Positions 26,324-36,580 of a DNA stretch of 53,756 bases are shown one piece after another. A program made the translations under genes and the position numbers. Origin of the DNA: Phenylobacterium sp. (GTDB lineage Bacteria; Pseudomonadota; Alphaproteobacteria; Caulobacterales; Caulobacteraceae). Location: the NCBI RefSeq assembly GCF_019636135.1, contig NZ_JAHBYD010000033.1:1-53756 (forward strand), in the 5' to 3' direction. Numbering within the stretch: position 1 is the stretch's first letter; each line of letters starts with the position of its first letter. The notes beneath the pieces are model-generated. The model was not told the origin of the DNA, searched no databases, and worked only from the letters and a program-made list of their open reading frames with translations.

Positions 26324-27487
26324 TCACGCGCGGGCCTCCAGCACCTGCTCGTAGGCCGCCAGCGTCTGGGCGCACATGGCGTCGACCGAATAGAGCTGGC
26401 GCGCGCGCCGGCGGCCCGCCTCGCCCATCTCCGTCCGCCTGGCGGGGCCGAGGTCGACGGCGCGGATGAGCGCCGCGGCCCAGGCGTCGGGATCGTCCAC
26501 CGGCGCGAGCCAGCCGGTGACGCCGTCGACCACGGTCTCGGTGACGCCGCCGTGGGCCGAGGCGATGACCGGGCGGCCCATCGCCTGCGGCTCGACCGCC
26601 GCGCGGCCGAAGCTCTCGGGCACGCTGGTCGGCAGGATCGCGACGTCGGCGAGCAGGTAGGCGGCGGGCATGTCGTCGCAATGGCCGACGAGCCGGATGG
26701 TGTCGGCGAGGCCCGCGGCGTCGATCGCGCCCTGCAGCTCGGCCGAGTAGCCGGTGCGGCCCTGGTCGTCGCCCGCGAAGAGGATCAGGACGTCGCGGCG
26801 GCCCTCCGCGGCCATCCTGCGCGCCGCTTCGACGATCGGCAGGTGGCCCTTGATGCGGGTGAGCCGGCCCGCGAGCAGGATGCGCGTGCGGTGGTCGTCG
26901 TCGGCGACGCCCCAGGCCCGGCGCAGCGCCTCGACGCGGTTGGGGGTGACGAAGGCGGGGTCGAAGCGGTCCAGGTCCACCCCGCGCGGGATGGTGACCA
27001 GCTTCGCCGGGTCGATCCGGTGCTCGGCCAGCACGTGGTCGCGCGTGTAGTCCGAGTTGGCGATCACGAGGTCGCCGCGGGTCATCACGGCGTTGTACCA
27101 GCGCTTGAGCGCCGAGCGGGCCTTGTAGACCCCGTGGTAGGTGGCGACGAACGGCGTGTCGGTGGCCTGGGCCGCCCAGAGCGCCGAGAACGCGGGCGCC
27201 CGGCTGCGGGCATGGACGACCGAGACCTTCTCCTGGCGGATCAGCGCCACCAGCCGCGCGGCGTTGCCCAGGATCACCAGCGGGTTCTTGGTCTGCACCG
27301 GCATCTGGGCCATGCGGCCGCCGTCGGCCTCGAGGCGCGAGACCATGCGGCCGCCGCGCGTGGCGACGAGGGCCGTGCCGCCCGCGCGGACGACGGCCTG
27401 GGCCACGTCGATGGTGCTCTGCTCCGCGCCGCCGGTCTCCAGTTCGGGGATGACCTGCAGCAGCGTGAAATCGGGGGGTAAAGGCAC
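26324..27487 (-). CDS. Glycosyltransferase family 4 (group 1)
   Basis: A 387-residue GT-B transferase. The acceptor-side start is LLQVIPELETGGAEQSTIDV. The donor domain carries ILLAGRLTRIKGHLPIVEAA and the E-x7-E motif PESFGRAAVEPQAMGRPVIA with the following HGGVTETV. It builds LPS core or capsule in the cytoplasm. The GTG start at 27487 is the first in frame and gives a standard N-terminus. It is divergent from the ABHD10-like hydrolase gene and upstream of the GT-9 gene, so the two form a probable LPS operon. Confidence 0.9.
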   Translation of the reverse strand: MPLPPDFTLLQVIPELETGGAEQSTIDVAQAVVRAGGTALVATRGGRMVSRLEADGGRMAQMPVQTKNPLVILGNAARLVALIRQEKVSVVHARSRAPAFSALWAAQATDTPFVATYHGVYKARSALKRWYNAVMTRGDLVIANSDYTRDHVLAEHRIDPAKLVTIPRGVDLDRFDPAFVTPNRVEALRRAWGVADDDHRTRILLAGRLTRIKGHLPIVEAARRMAAEGRRDVLILFAGDDQGRTGYSAELQGAIDAAGLADTIRLVGHCDDMPAAYLLADVAILPTSVPESFGRAAVEPQAMGRPVIASAHGGVTETVVDGVTGWLAPVDDPDAWAAALIRAVDLGPARRTEMGEAGRRRARQLYSVDAMCAQTLAAYEQVLEARA

Positions 27488-27532
27488 GCGCCTTCTCTAA
27501 ACTGAGTTGGCCCCCGCTGCTAAGAGGCGCGC

Positions 27533-28294
27533 ATGAGCGAACTGAGCGGATTTCTGGACCGGCCGCCCATGACCCACGAAGGCGGGGCGCGGCTGGCATG
27601 GCGGATGGTGGAGGGCGCGGGCCCCACGGTCGTGTGGCTGGGCGGCTTCAAGTCGGACATGACGGGCACGAAGGCGCAGGCGCTGGCGGACTGGGCGGCG
27701 GCCAATGGCCGGGGCTACGTGCGGTTCGACTACTTCGGGCACGGCGCGTCCTCCGGCGATTTCGCGGACGGCACGATCACCCGCTGGCGCGACGACGCCA
27801 TCGCGGTGTTGAACGAGCTGACGGCCGGGCCGCTGGTGCTGGTGGGCTCGTCCATGGGCGGCTGGATCGCCTGCCTGGCGGCGCTGGCGCTGAAGCCCCG
27901 GGTGCAGGCCATGGTGCTGATCGCCCCGGCGCCCGACTTCACCGAGACGCTGATGAAGCCGGAGATTCCGCCCGAGGGCCTGGCGCAGCTCGAACGCGAC
28001 GGGGTGTGGCTGCGGCCCAGCGAATACGGCGAGCCCTACCCGATCACCCGCGCCCTGCTGGAGGACGGCGCCCGCTGGTCGATCCTGGGCGAGGCGCCGA
28101 TCCCGATCGAGGCGCCCGTCCGCATCCTGCAGGGCGGCGCCGACCCGGATGTGCCGTGGCGCCACGCCCTGGAGCTGGCCCATGCCCTGAAGGGCGACGA
28201 CGTGGTCTTCACGCTGATCAAGGACGGCGACCATCGCCTCTCGCGGCCGCAGGACATCGCCCGCATCATCGCGGCGGTCGAGGAGGTGAGCTGA
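27533..28294 (+). CDS. Alpha/beta hydrolase (ABHD10-like acyl thioesterase/carboxylesterase)
   Basis: A 253-residue hydrolase. It has VWLGGFKSDMTGTKA, the nucleophile elbow VGSSMGGWIA (serine near residue 107), aspartate in LQGGADPDVP and the histidine in KDGDHRLS. The GGFKSDM loop and short length match the mitochondrial ABHD10 and bacterial homologues that cleave thioesters or acyl glucuronides. It is cytoplasmic, with no signal peptide. A divergent GT-4 gene lies 45 nt upstream and a 71-bp inverted repeat follows, so it is probably monocistronic. Confidence 0.85.
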   Translation: MSELSGFLDRPPMTHEGGARLAWRMVEGAGPTVVWLGGFKSDMTGTKAQALADWAAANGRGYVRFDYFGHGASSGDFADGTITRWRDDAIAVLNELTAGPLVLVGSSMGGWIACLAALALKPRVQAMVLIAPAPDFTETLMKPEIPPEGLAQLERDGVWLRPSEYGEPYPITRALLEDGARWSILGEAPIPIEAPVRILQGGADPDVPWRHALELAHALKGDDVVFTLIKDGDHRLSRPQDIARIIAAVEEVS

Positions 28295-28298
28295 AGTC

Positions 28299-28369
28299 GG
28301 GACACACACCATTCTCCGTCCCCGCGGGACGACCCGCGCTCGGCGCCGCCGGAAAATGGTGTGTGTCCC
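28299..28369. repeat. GGGACACACACCATT inverted repeat
   Basis: GGGACACACACCATT at 28299-28313 and its exact reverse complement at 28355-28369 enclose a GC-rich 41-nt centre. It lies between convergent genes, and its right arm just reaches the stop of the epimerase gene. The GGGACACACACC terminus resembles REP-type elements mobilised by RAYT transposases. No RAYT gene is in the window. Confidence 0.82.
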
Positions 28370-29238
28370 TACTCGCCCGCGCGCTCGGCCTCCAGGATCG
28401 CCGCCAGGCCCTCGCGGTAGGTCGGGTATCGTGGCCGCCAACCGAGTTCGGCCTTGGCGCGGGCGTTCGAGACACGCTTGCTCTCGGCGTAGAAGCGTTG
28501 GGCGGCGGGGGACAGGGCGGCGTCGGACAGCGGAACCTCAGGCGGCGGCGCCACGCCCAGCAGGCCGGCGGCGCAGGCGATGACGTCGCTGTTCGGCGTC
28601 GGCTCGTCGTCGCAGAGGTTGTAGGCGGCGCCGGCGCGGGGGCGGGCGATCGAGGCGGCGAGCCCGGCGGCCAGGTCGTCCACATGGATGCGGGAGAACA
28701 CCTGGCCCGGCGCGGCGATGCGCCGGGCGGTCCCCGCGCGCAGCCGGTCCAGGGCCGAGCGTCCCGGGCCGTAGATGCCGGGCAGGCGGAAGAGCGCCAC
28801 CGTCAGGCCCATGCCGCGGCCCACCTCCAGCCAGTCGCGCTCGGCCCCGACGCGGCGGGCGGCCTCCACGGACTGGGCGGCCAGCCGGCTGTCCTCGGTC
28901 ACCCAGCCCCCGCCCCGATCGCCGTAAACGCCGGTGGTGGAGAGGTAGCCGGTCCAGTCCGGGAAGGCGCCGGCTTCGGCCAGGGGGCCGACGAGGCTGT
29001 TCAGGCCGGGGCAGCCCTGCGGTCCGGGCGGGGCGGTGACCAGCAGCGCCGTGGTCTCACCCAGGACCTCGGTGATCGCGTCGCGGTCGGCGAGGTCCAG
29101 CGGGATCGCGCCGTCGGCGGCGATGGCGTCGCGGGTCGCGGGATCGCGCCAGGTGGCGGCCGTGCTCCAGCCCTCGGCCCCCAGCCGCCGCGCCAGCGCC
29201 CGCCCGGTGAAGCCGTAGCCGAAGAGGAAGAGGCGCAC
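28369..29238 (-). CDS. NAD(P)-dependent epimerase/dehydratase (YeeZ-like SDR)
   Basis: A 289-residue extended short-chain dehydrogenase. Its nucleotide motif is GYGFTGRALARRLG (residues 7-20), a variant of GxxGxxG, with YLSTTGVYGDRGG holding the catalytic Tyr. FRLPGIYGPGRSALD and the C-terminal IHVDDLAAGLAASI follow the pattern. The YeeZ/WcaG subgroup has no clearly defined substrate. The GTG start lies 4 nt after the galU stop, indicating one transcript, which hints at nucleotide-sugar metabolism. Confidence 0.85.
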   Translation of the reverse strand: MRLFLFGYGFTGRALARRLGAEGWSTAATWRDPATRDAIAADGAIPLDLADRDAITEVLGETTALLVTAPPGPQGCPGLNSLVGPLAEAGAFPDWTGYLSTTGVYGDRGGGWVTEDSRLAAQSVEAARRVGAERDWLEVGRGMGLTVALFRLPGIYGPGRSALDRLRAGTARRIAAPGQVFSRIHVDDLAAGLAASIARPRAGAAYNLCDDEPTPNSDVIACAAGLLGVAPPPEVPLSDAALSPAAQRFYAESKRVSNARAKAELGWRPRYPTYREGLAAILEAERAGE

Positions 29239-29242
29239 CGCG

Positions 29243-30112
29243 CTAGAGCAGTTCGCCGATCGCCTTGCGGGCCGCGTCGGCGAGGTCGGGGCGGGCGAGC
29301 GCGAAGGCGACGTTGGCGCGGAGCAGGCCGATCTTGTCGCCGCAGTCGTAGGTGGTCCCCTCGTACTCCAGGGCGTGGAAGTCCTGCGACTTCATCAGGT
29401 TGAACATCCCGTCGGTGAGCTGGATCTCGCCGCCCGCGCCGCGCTCCTGGGTCTCCAGGATCCCGAAGATCTCCGGCTGCAGGATGTAGCGGCCCGAGAT
29501 GAAGAGGTTCGAGGGCTCGGTCCCCGGCGGCGGCTTCTCGACCATGCCGGTCATGCGGTTGAGCCGGCCGTCCTGGCCGTCCAGCGCCACGATGCCGTAC
29601 TTGTGCGCCTCGCCGGGCGGGGCGGGCTCGACGACGACGATGTTGCCGCCGGCCTTCTCGTAGGCGGCGACGGCCTGGCTGAGCGCGGGCGGGTCGGCCT
29701 TCATCAGCATGTCGGGCAGGATCACCGCGAAGGGCTCGTCGCCGACCACATGGCGGGCGCACCAGACCGCGTGGCCCAGGCCCAGCGGCGCCATCTGGCG
29801 GATGAAGCTCATCTGGCCGGGCTGGGGCAGGTCGCGGCGGACGTCGGCCAGGATGTCGAGCTTGCCCTTGGCCTCGAGCGTCTGCTCGATCTCGGGAATG
29901 CTGTCGAAGTAGTCCTCGATCGCCGCCTGGCCGCGGCCGACGATGAAGACGAAGTGCTCGATCCCCGCCGCGCGGGCCTCCTCGACGATGTAGCTGAGGA
30001 TGGGTCGGTCCACGACGTTCAGCAGGTTCTTGGGCGTGGTCTTGGCGCCGGGCAGCACCCGGGTCCCGAGCCCCGCCACCGGCAGCACCGCCTTGGTCAC
30101 CCGCCTGCTCAT
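29243..30112 (-). CDS. galU: UTP-glucose-1-phosphate uridylyltransferase
   Basis: A 289-residue nucleotidyltransferase. The N-terminal signature AVLPVAGLGTRVLPGAKTTP is followed by KNLLNVVDRP. Further hallmarks are VFIVGRGQAAIEDYFD, LGLGHAVWCA, FAVILPDMLM and GGEIQLTDGM. It makes UDP-glucose, the precursor for the ugd product UDP-glucuronate and for LPS and exopolysaccharide. ATG 30112 (MSRRVTKAVLP) is chosen because it sits at the usual distance before the first motif. The upstream open frame is untypical. It overlaps no other gene, and an SDR gene follows after 4 nt. Confidence 0.95.
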   Translation of the reverse strand: MSRRVTKAVLPVAGLGTRVLPGAKTTPKNLLNVVDRPILSYIVEEARAAGIEHFVFIVGRGQAAIEDYFDSIPEIEQTLEAKGKLDILADVRRDLPQPGQMSFIRQMAPLGLGHAVWCARHVVGDEPFAVILPDMLMKADPPALSQAVAAYEKAGGNIVVVEPAPPGEAHKYGIVALDGQDGRLNRMTGMVEKPPPGTEPSNLFISGRYILQPEIFGILETQERGAGGEIQLTDGMFNLMKSQDFHALEYEGTTYDCGDKIGLLRANVAFALARPDLADAARKAIGELL

Positions 30113-30269
30113 ACGCTCACGCCCTCCGGACTGTCGCGACGTCCCTAATGCGTTCCGCGAGGCAGGCCGAGGAATTTTCGCGCCGGAACAACGATCACGA
30201 TTTTGAGATCGCACGAAGTTGTGTAGGCTTTGCCCGCTCGGGGATTCACCCCCAAGGGGAGCCTACTCA

Positions 30270-30512
30270 ATGAAGCTTCGCATTCTGACCGTTGCCGCCG
30301 CGGGTGTCATGGCGCTGAGCCTGGCTGCCTGCCAGAAGAAGGAAGAGGCCCCGGCCGCTCCGGCCGCCGACGCCGCCACGGCTCCGGCCGCCGACGCCAT
30401 GCCGGCCGCCCCGCCCGCCGACGCCGCGGCTCCGGCTGCTGACGCCGCCGCCGCTCCGGCCGCCGAAGGCTCGATGGCCGCCACGCCGCCGGCCGAGCCG
30501 GAAAAGAAGTAG
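30270..30512 (+). CDS. Small Ala/Pro-rich lipoprotein
   Basis: An 80-residue protein. The signal peptide MKLRILTVAAAGVMALSLAA ends in the lipobox LAAC (Cys21). The mature part starts QKKEEAP and then consists of repeats of APAADA-type units, ending PAEPEKK. It should be anchored by its lipidated cysteine in the outer or inner membrane. The low-complexity tail has no enzymatic motif and could be a spacer or a peptidoglycan-facing linker. The ATG has a GGGGAG site 10 nt upstream. A strong terminator follows. Confidence 0.85.
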   Translation: MKLRILTVAAAGVMALSLAACQKKEEAPAAPAADAATAPAADAMPAAPPADAAAPAADAAAAPAAEGSMAATPPAEPEKK

Positions 30513-30542
30513 CCTTCTCCTTCAGCGAGATTGCTGGGAAAG

Positions 30543-30570
30543 CGGCCGCCCCTGGGGCGGCCGTTTTTCT
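30543..30570 (+). terminator. Rho-independent terminator of the lipoprotein gene
   Basis: The stem CGGCCGCCCC...GGGGCGGCCG is followed directly by TTTTTCTTT. It lies 30 nt after the lipoprotein stop and just before the convergent glmS stop. It is the clearest intrinsic terminator in the window. Confidence 0.9.
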
Positions 30571-30577
30571 TTATGCG

Positions 30578-32398
<1,821 letters not shown>

Positions 32399-32531
32399 GT
32401 GGCTGGAGCGTCCTTTGTGATAGAGGCGAATCCGGTGGGTCGCCGGATCACGCGGCGCTTTAGCATCAGCTAAGGTCCCACCCACTAAAAGTCTGTTTCG
32501 GAACGTTTCCGGTCTTCGACGAGCCCTCCAC

Positions 32532-33884
32532 ATGAGCAAACGCGCCTACTTCGGCACCGACGGCATCCGCGGCGAGGCCAACCGCCACCCCATGACCGCC
32601 GAGGTGGCGCTCCGGGTCGGCATGGCCGCCGGCAAGCTCTTCATGTCGAAGGACGAGCGCCGCCACCTGGTGGTGATCGGCAAGGACACGCGGCTCTCGG
32701 GCTACATGATCGAGCCGGCGCTGGTGGCGGGTTTCACGTCGGTCGGCATGGACGTGCGCCTGTTCGGCCCGCTGCCGACGCCGGGCGTGGCGATGATGAC
32801 GCGCAGCTTGCGCGCCGACCTGGGCGTGATGATCTCGGCCTCGCACAACGCCTACACCGACAACGGGATCAAGCTGTTCGGGCCCGACGGCTACAAGCTG
32901 TCCGACGAGCAGGAACTGGCCATCGAGGCGCGGATGGACGAGGGGCTGCAGCAGAACCTCTGCGCCGCCGACGCGCTGGGCCGCGTGCAGCGGATCGACG
33001 ACAGCCAGGCGCGCTACATCGAGATCGCCAAGGCCACCTTCCCGCGCCGGTTGAACCTGTCGGGCATGCGGATCGTGATCGATTGCGCCAACGGCGCCGC
33101 CTACAAGGTGGCCCCCGCCGCCCTCTATGAGCTGGGCGCCGAGGTCATCACGGTGGGCGTGGCCCCGAACGGGACCAACATCAACGAGGAGTGCGGCTCC
33201 ACCCACCCCGCCGCCATGCAGAAGGCGGTGAAGGAGTACCGGGCCGACATCGGCATCGCGCTGGACGGCGACGCCGACCGCCTGGTGATCTGCGACGAGA
33301 AGGGCCAGATCGTCGACGGCGACCAGATCATGGCGCTGATCGCCGCCGAATGGGCGCGGCGCGAGCGGCTTCGGGGCGGCGGCGTCGTGGCCACCGTCTA
33401 CTCCAACCTCGGCCTGGAGCGGTTCCTGGCCGAGCGCCAGCTCAAGCTGGAGCGGACCGCGGTGGGCGACCGCGCGGTGATGATGCGGATGCGCGAGGCC
33501 GGCTACAACGTCGGCGGCGAACAGTCGGGCCACATCATCCTCTCCGACTTCTCCACCACCGGCGACGGCCTGCTCTGCGCGCTGCAGGTGCTGGCGGTGC
33601 TGAAGGAGGGGGACAAGCCGATGAGCGCGCTGGCCCGCCAGTTCGAGCCGGTGCCGCAGCTTCTGGAGAACGTGCGCTTCGCCGGCGGCAAGCCGCTGGA
33701 GAGCGACCAGGTCAAGGCCGTGCTCGCGGCGGCCGAACAGCGGCTGAACGGCACGGGCCGCCTCGTGGTCCGCGCCTCCGGCACCGAACCGCTGATCCGC
33801 ATCATGGCCGAAGGCGACGACGAGAAGCTGGTCGACCAGCTGGTCAAGGAGATCGCCGGGGCCGTGAAGAAGGCCGCAGCCTAG
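32532..33884 (+). CDS. glmM: Phosphoglucosamine mutase
   Basis: A 450-residue alpha-D-phosphohexomutase. The phosphoserine motif is ISASHNAYTDNGIK (S104), the metal loop ALDGDADR near residue 244, the sugar-binding EQSGHIIL, and the phosphate-binding VRASGTEPLIR at the C-terminus. It converts glucosamine-6-phosphate to the 1-phosphate. ATG 32532 follows no perfect ribosome site but the protein starts MSKRAYFGTDGIRG, the family's normal start. It is divergent from glmS. A gap of 404 nt follows that holds a palindrome and no gene. Confidence 0.97.
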   Translation: MSKRAYFGTDGIRGEANRHPMTAEVALRVGMAAGKLFMSKDERRHLVVIGKDTRLSGYMIEPALVAGFTSVGMDVRLFGPLPTPGVAMMTRSLRADLGVMISASHNAYTDNGIKLFGPDGYKLSDEQELAIEARMDEGLQQNLCAADALGRVQRIDDSQARYIEIAKATFPRRLNLSGMRIVIDCANGAAYKVAPAALYELGAEVITVGVAPNGTNINEECGSTHPAAMQKAVKEYRADIGIALDGDADRLVICDEKGQIVDGDQIMALIAAEWARRERLRGGGVVATVYSNLGLERFLAERQLKLERTAVGDRAVMMRMREAGYNVGGEQSGHIILSDFSTTGDGLLCALQVLAVLKEGDKPMSALARQFEPVPQLLENVRFAGGKPLESDQVKAVLAAAEQRLNGTGRLVVRASGTEPLIRIMAEGDDEKLVDQLVKEIAGAVKKAAA

Positions 33885-33967
33885 AGACTGCCAGGAACCG
33901 GGAGTCCGTCAGACGGCGCCCATGCGCCTCAATCAGGCGGCGAAACCATGGACATCTCTCACCGCGT

Positions 33968-34070
33968 CCCCTGCCCCTTGCGGGGAGGGGTCAGGGGTGG
34001 GGGTGCTCGCCTTCGATCGCTGCGCCGACACCCCCACTCCCAAACCCTCTCCCCGCAAGGGGGAGAGGGC
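33968..34070. repeat. Paired-hairpin palindrome (CTCCCC family) in a 404-nt gene-free gap
   Basis: CCCTGCCCCTTGCGGGGAGG plus GGTGGGGGTG pairs with CACCCCCACT plus CTCTCCCCGCAAGGGGGAGA at the right. It is closely related to the element at 7766-7868. It lies between glmM and the cytochrome gene. The rest of 33885-34288 holds no credible ORF, and the cytochrome's promoter must lie in 34071-34280, where I see no clear consensus. Confidence 0.85.
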
Positions 34071-34288
34071 TTCGCCGCTCTCACCGACCCGCCGCAGCCA
34101 CGAACAGCCCCCAGGCGCAACGCGCCCCCCGGATACTCGTGAAACCGCCGTCTGGAGGCGCCGCGGAACCGCAGACCCGCCCTGCAAACCCGCGGATTGT
34201 GGAGCTTTGCCGGGATCCTTAATTCCGCCGCCTCCGAACGGGTGACGGCGCGTGAGACGCCGCGCCCCCTGCAAGAGGGTGTGTGTGG

Positions 34289-35173
34289 ATGAAGCGGGTT
34301 CTGAAGTGGGCGGGCTACGGCCTGGCCGGTCTCGCGGGCGTGGCCGCGGTGGCGGTCGGGGGCGGGATGGCCGCCAGCGAGGCGATGTACCGATGGCCTC
34401 AGGCCAAGCCGGCGACGCGCGTGGTCGCGGCGACCGACCCCGGCGCGGTGGCGCGGGGTCAGCGGCTCGCCCGCGCCATGGGCTGCAACGACTGCCATGG
34501 GGCGAACCTGGAGGGGCGGATGTTCGACGACATCCCGAACCTCGCCACGCTCTACGCGCCGAACCTGACCCGCGCCGTGGCCCGCCAGTCGGACGCCGAC
34601 CTCGACCGCGCGATCCGCCACGGCGTGGGCTCCGACGGCCGGCCGCTGTGGATCATGCCTTCGGCCGCCTTCGCCGACCTGAAGGACGCCGAGATGGCCG
34701 ACCTGATCGCCTATCTGCGCAGCCGGCCCGGGAGCGGGCCCGAGCAGCCGCACATGAAGTTGGGGCCCATCGCTCGCGTGGGCATCGTGCTGGGCCAGTT
34801 CCACTCGGAGGCCGCCGCGATCCAGGCGCACGAGAACCGGCAGCTTCCCGACCTCGGCCCGCAGTACGCCGCCGGCCGCGCTCTCGCCCGCGCCTGCGTC
34901 GAATGCCACGGCTTCGCGCTGGAGGGGTCGCAGTCGGTGCTGAAGACGCCGGATCTCGGCATCGCGGCGTCCTATGACCGGGAGGACTTCGTCCGCCTGC
35001 TGCACACCGGCGTCGCGGCCGGGGACCGCAAGGCGGGCCTGATGAGCGACATCGCGCCCCGCCGCTTCAAGGGCTGGTCCGACGCCGAGATCGGCCGGCT
35101 TCACGACTATCTGAAGGCCCGGGCGACGCGGCAGGTCGCGGCGGCGGCGACCGAAGGGGTCGCCAAACGATGA
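34289..35173 (+). CDS. Two-haem c-type cytochrome
   Basis: A 294-residue protein. An N-terminal uncleaved or cleaved hydrophobic helix (GYGLAGLAGVAAVAVGGGMA) is followed by two cytochrome c domains with haem sites CNDCH at 66-70 and CVECH at 203-207. Likely axial Met ligands lie in IMPSAAFADL and GLMSDIAPRRFKGW. It probably carries electrons at the periplasmic face of the inner membrane, as in alcohol-dehydrogenase cytochrome subunits, but no dehydrogenase is adjacent. ATG 34289 is chosen over GTG 34283, which is two codons earlier. The spacing from GAGGGTG favours the ATG. Confidence 0.9.
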   Translation: MKRVLKWAGYGLAGLAGVAAVAVGGGMAASEAMYRWPQAKPATRVVAATDPGAVARGQRLARAMGCNDCHGANLEGRMFDDIPNLATLYAPNLTRAVARQSDADLDRAIRHGVGSDGRPLWIMPSAAFADLKDAEMADLIAYLRSRPGSGPEQPHMKLGPIARVGIVLGQFHSEAAAIQAHENRQLPDLGPQYAAGRALARACVECHGFALEGSQSVLKTPDLGIAASYDREDFVRLLHTGVAAGDRKAGLMSDIAPRRFKGWSDAEIGRLHDYLKARATRQVAAAATEGVAKR

Positions 35174-35176
35174 TTA

Positions 35177-35196
35177 CTGTGTCACGCTCGACACAA
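35177..35196. promoter_or_regulatory. Small inverted repeat upstream of the small membrane protein
   Basis: TGTGTC and GACACA with a 6-nt spacer form a short dyad directly after the cytochrome stop. It could be an operator or promoter-associated element for the following small gene. This is weak, since only 6-bp arms support it. Confidence 0.25.
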
Positions 35197-35250
35197 TCCG
35201 CCGGCTCGACCCGGCGGGCTCGTAGAGAGAAGACTGGTTTGGGAGGTTAC

Positions 35251-35412
35251 ATGCGGCGCGAATTCGCCCTTTCGGGCGTCGCGCGGCAGGCGGAGCGGCC
35301 CGTGCGCTGTATCGCCTGTCTCGCGTTCGTAGGTCTGATGGGCGCGGCCTTCTGGGCGGGCGCCGTCTACATCGGCGAAACCTTCCTGCGGCTGGCCGGC
35401 AGCGGGTTCTAG
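35251..35412 (+). CDS. Small single-pass membrane protein
   Basis: A 53-residue protein starting MRREFALSG with GGGAGG 8 nt upstream of the ATG. It has one transmembrane helix (CIACLAFVGLMGAAFWAGAV) and a short periplasmic tail YIGETFLRLAGSGF. Codon bias and the strong ribosome site support translation. Its 3' end touches the truncated 3' end of the broken DUF6886-like gene on the other strand. I recognise no family and function is unknown. Confidence 0.7.
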   Translation: MRREFALSGVARQAERPVRCIACLAFVGLMGAAFWAGAVYIGETFLRLAGSGF

Positions 35413-35414
35413 GC

Positions 35415-35823
35415 CCGCATCGACCAGGGCGCCCAGCGCATCGTCGACGACGCGGACGCCCAGCGGTCGGACCTCGTCGCGCGAAATCCAGTAGCCGGCC
35501 TCGGCGTCGGCCTCGAAGAACGTCTGCGGCGGCATCTCTTAGAGCGCCAGGCGCGCGCGCCGCACCGCCTCCAGCCACGTCGCCGGGAAGGCGACCACGT
35601 GCTCCGCGCCGCCCAGGAACCGCCTGGCGTCCGCCTCGGTGGTCTGCGGGCCGCGGCGGAAACAGACCCGCGGGCAGTCGCGCGGGAGCAGGTCGTTCGG
35701 CAGGTGCGCCTCGCAGATCGACCACACGCACGTGCCCAGCGTCGTATTGGACGACGGCGAGGGCCGCGGCGCGAAGCGGGCGATGTCCCGTTCTTCGCTG
35801 ACGTGGAAGAGCCGCGGCGCCAT
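35415..35823 (-). pseudogene. DUF6886-like gene interrupted by a nonsense codon and truncated
   Basis: Translation from ATG 35823 gives MAPRLFHVSEERDIARFAPR, and later EAHLPNDLLPRDCPRVCF, the hallmarks of DUF6886 proteins. It stops at TAA (35541-35539) after RARLAL. The very same frame continues EMPPQTFFEADAEAGYWISR, then DEVRPLGVRVVDDALGALVD, which matches the expected second half (a GYWxSR segment). A single C-to-A change (TAC Tyr to TAA) would explain the stop. Homologues run on some 40 residues further, but here the 3' end meets the small membrane-protein gene near 35412, so the end also looks lost. Function of the family is unknown. Confidence 0.72.
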
Positions 35824-35828
35824 GGCGT

Positions 35829-36446
35829 TCAGGGCTTGTAGGCGCGCAGGAAGGTGTCGACGGCGCGCTCGACCTGCTCCTCGACCTCGCGCGGGGTGAG
35901 GTCGGCGGCCACGCCCCACATGCGCGGCCAGTAGACCCCCGAGATCGCCAGGTCCTTGAAGTGCTGGGCGGCCACCAGCGGGTCGGTGCGCCGGAGCACG
36001 CCGGCCGTCATCCGCTCGCTCAGGTAGTCGCCGATCCGGCCCAGCACGACCTGGGGCCCGCTCTCGTAGAAGACGCGGCCCAGTTCGGGGAAACGCTCGC
36101 TCTCCGAGACGACCAGCCGCTGGATCGCCCGCGTCTCGGCGGTCATCAGGTGGGCCAGGAACCCGCGGGCGAGGTGGGTCAGCCGGGCCCGGGTGTCGCC
36201 GGCGTCCGGGCCGATGTCGAACAGGGTCTCCTGCAACTCGCCGCAGGTGCGCTGCATCACGGCGGCGAACAGGTCTTCCTTGCTCCTGAAGTAGTTGTAG
36301 AGCGTGCCCTTGGACCCGCCCAGCCGCGCGGCGATGGTCGACATCGAGGTGGCGGCGAAGCCCTCGGCCAGGAAACAGTCGCGGGCGACGTCGAGGATGA
36401 CCTCCCGCCGATCCGCGCGCTTGGTTGTGGTGGCCGCCGCCGACAT
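35829..36446 (-). CDS. TetR-family repressor of the adjacent efflux operon
   Basis: A 205-residue regulator. The N-terminal HTH is ILDVARDCFLAEGFAATSMS, then TIAARLGGSKGTLYNYFRSK (about 17-60). The C-terminal part resembles the AefR-type ligand domain. It lies divergent from the NodT/EmrA/EmrB operon with 134 nt between starts, and a perfect 19-bp palindrome lies in that gap (36497-36515). By analogy with other TetR proteins it should repress its own gene and the pump until a ligand binds. The broken DUF6886 gene is 5 nt downstream on the same strand. Confidence 0.92.
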   Translation of the reverse strand: MSAAATTTKRADRREVILDVARDCFLAEGFAATSMSTIAARLGGSKGTLYNYFRSKEDLFAAVMQRTCGELQETLFDIGPDAGDTRARLTHLARGFLAHLMTAETRAIQRLVVSESERFPELGRVFYESGPQVVLGRIGDYLSERMTAGVLRRTDPLVAAQHFKDLAISGVYWPRMWGVAADLTPREVEEQVERAVDTFLRAYKP

Positions 36447-36496
36447 CCGAATTTCCCAGGGCCACGCCTTGACGGCGTCCAGTCGCGGAAAATATA

Positions 36497-36515
36497 TGAC
36501 CGTACAGTACGGTCA
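36497..36515. promoter_or_regulatory. Candidate TetR operator
   Basis: TGACCGTACAGTACGGTCA is a perfect 19-bp palindrome with a single central base. It lies 51 nt upstream of the TetR start and 66 nt upstream of the NodT start, so it is placed to control both divergent promoters. Confidence 0.85.
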
Positions 36516-36580
36516 GATCAATAGGCCCGACCGTCGCAGCCGAGACCATCCCCGTAGCCAACCTCCCCCGAGGCGCGGAC

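Noticed and set aside
23864..27481. A 1205-codon plus-strand open frame
   Set aside because: It is antisense to the lactamase, infC and both glycosyltransferase genes, has no domain, and such long frames are normal opposite high-GC genes.
32399..32531. A glmS ribozyme or riboswitch
   Set aside because: The gap is short, no conserved core is visible, and this ribozyme is confined mainly to Gram-positive bacteria.
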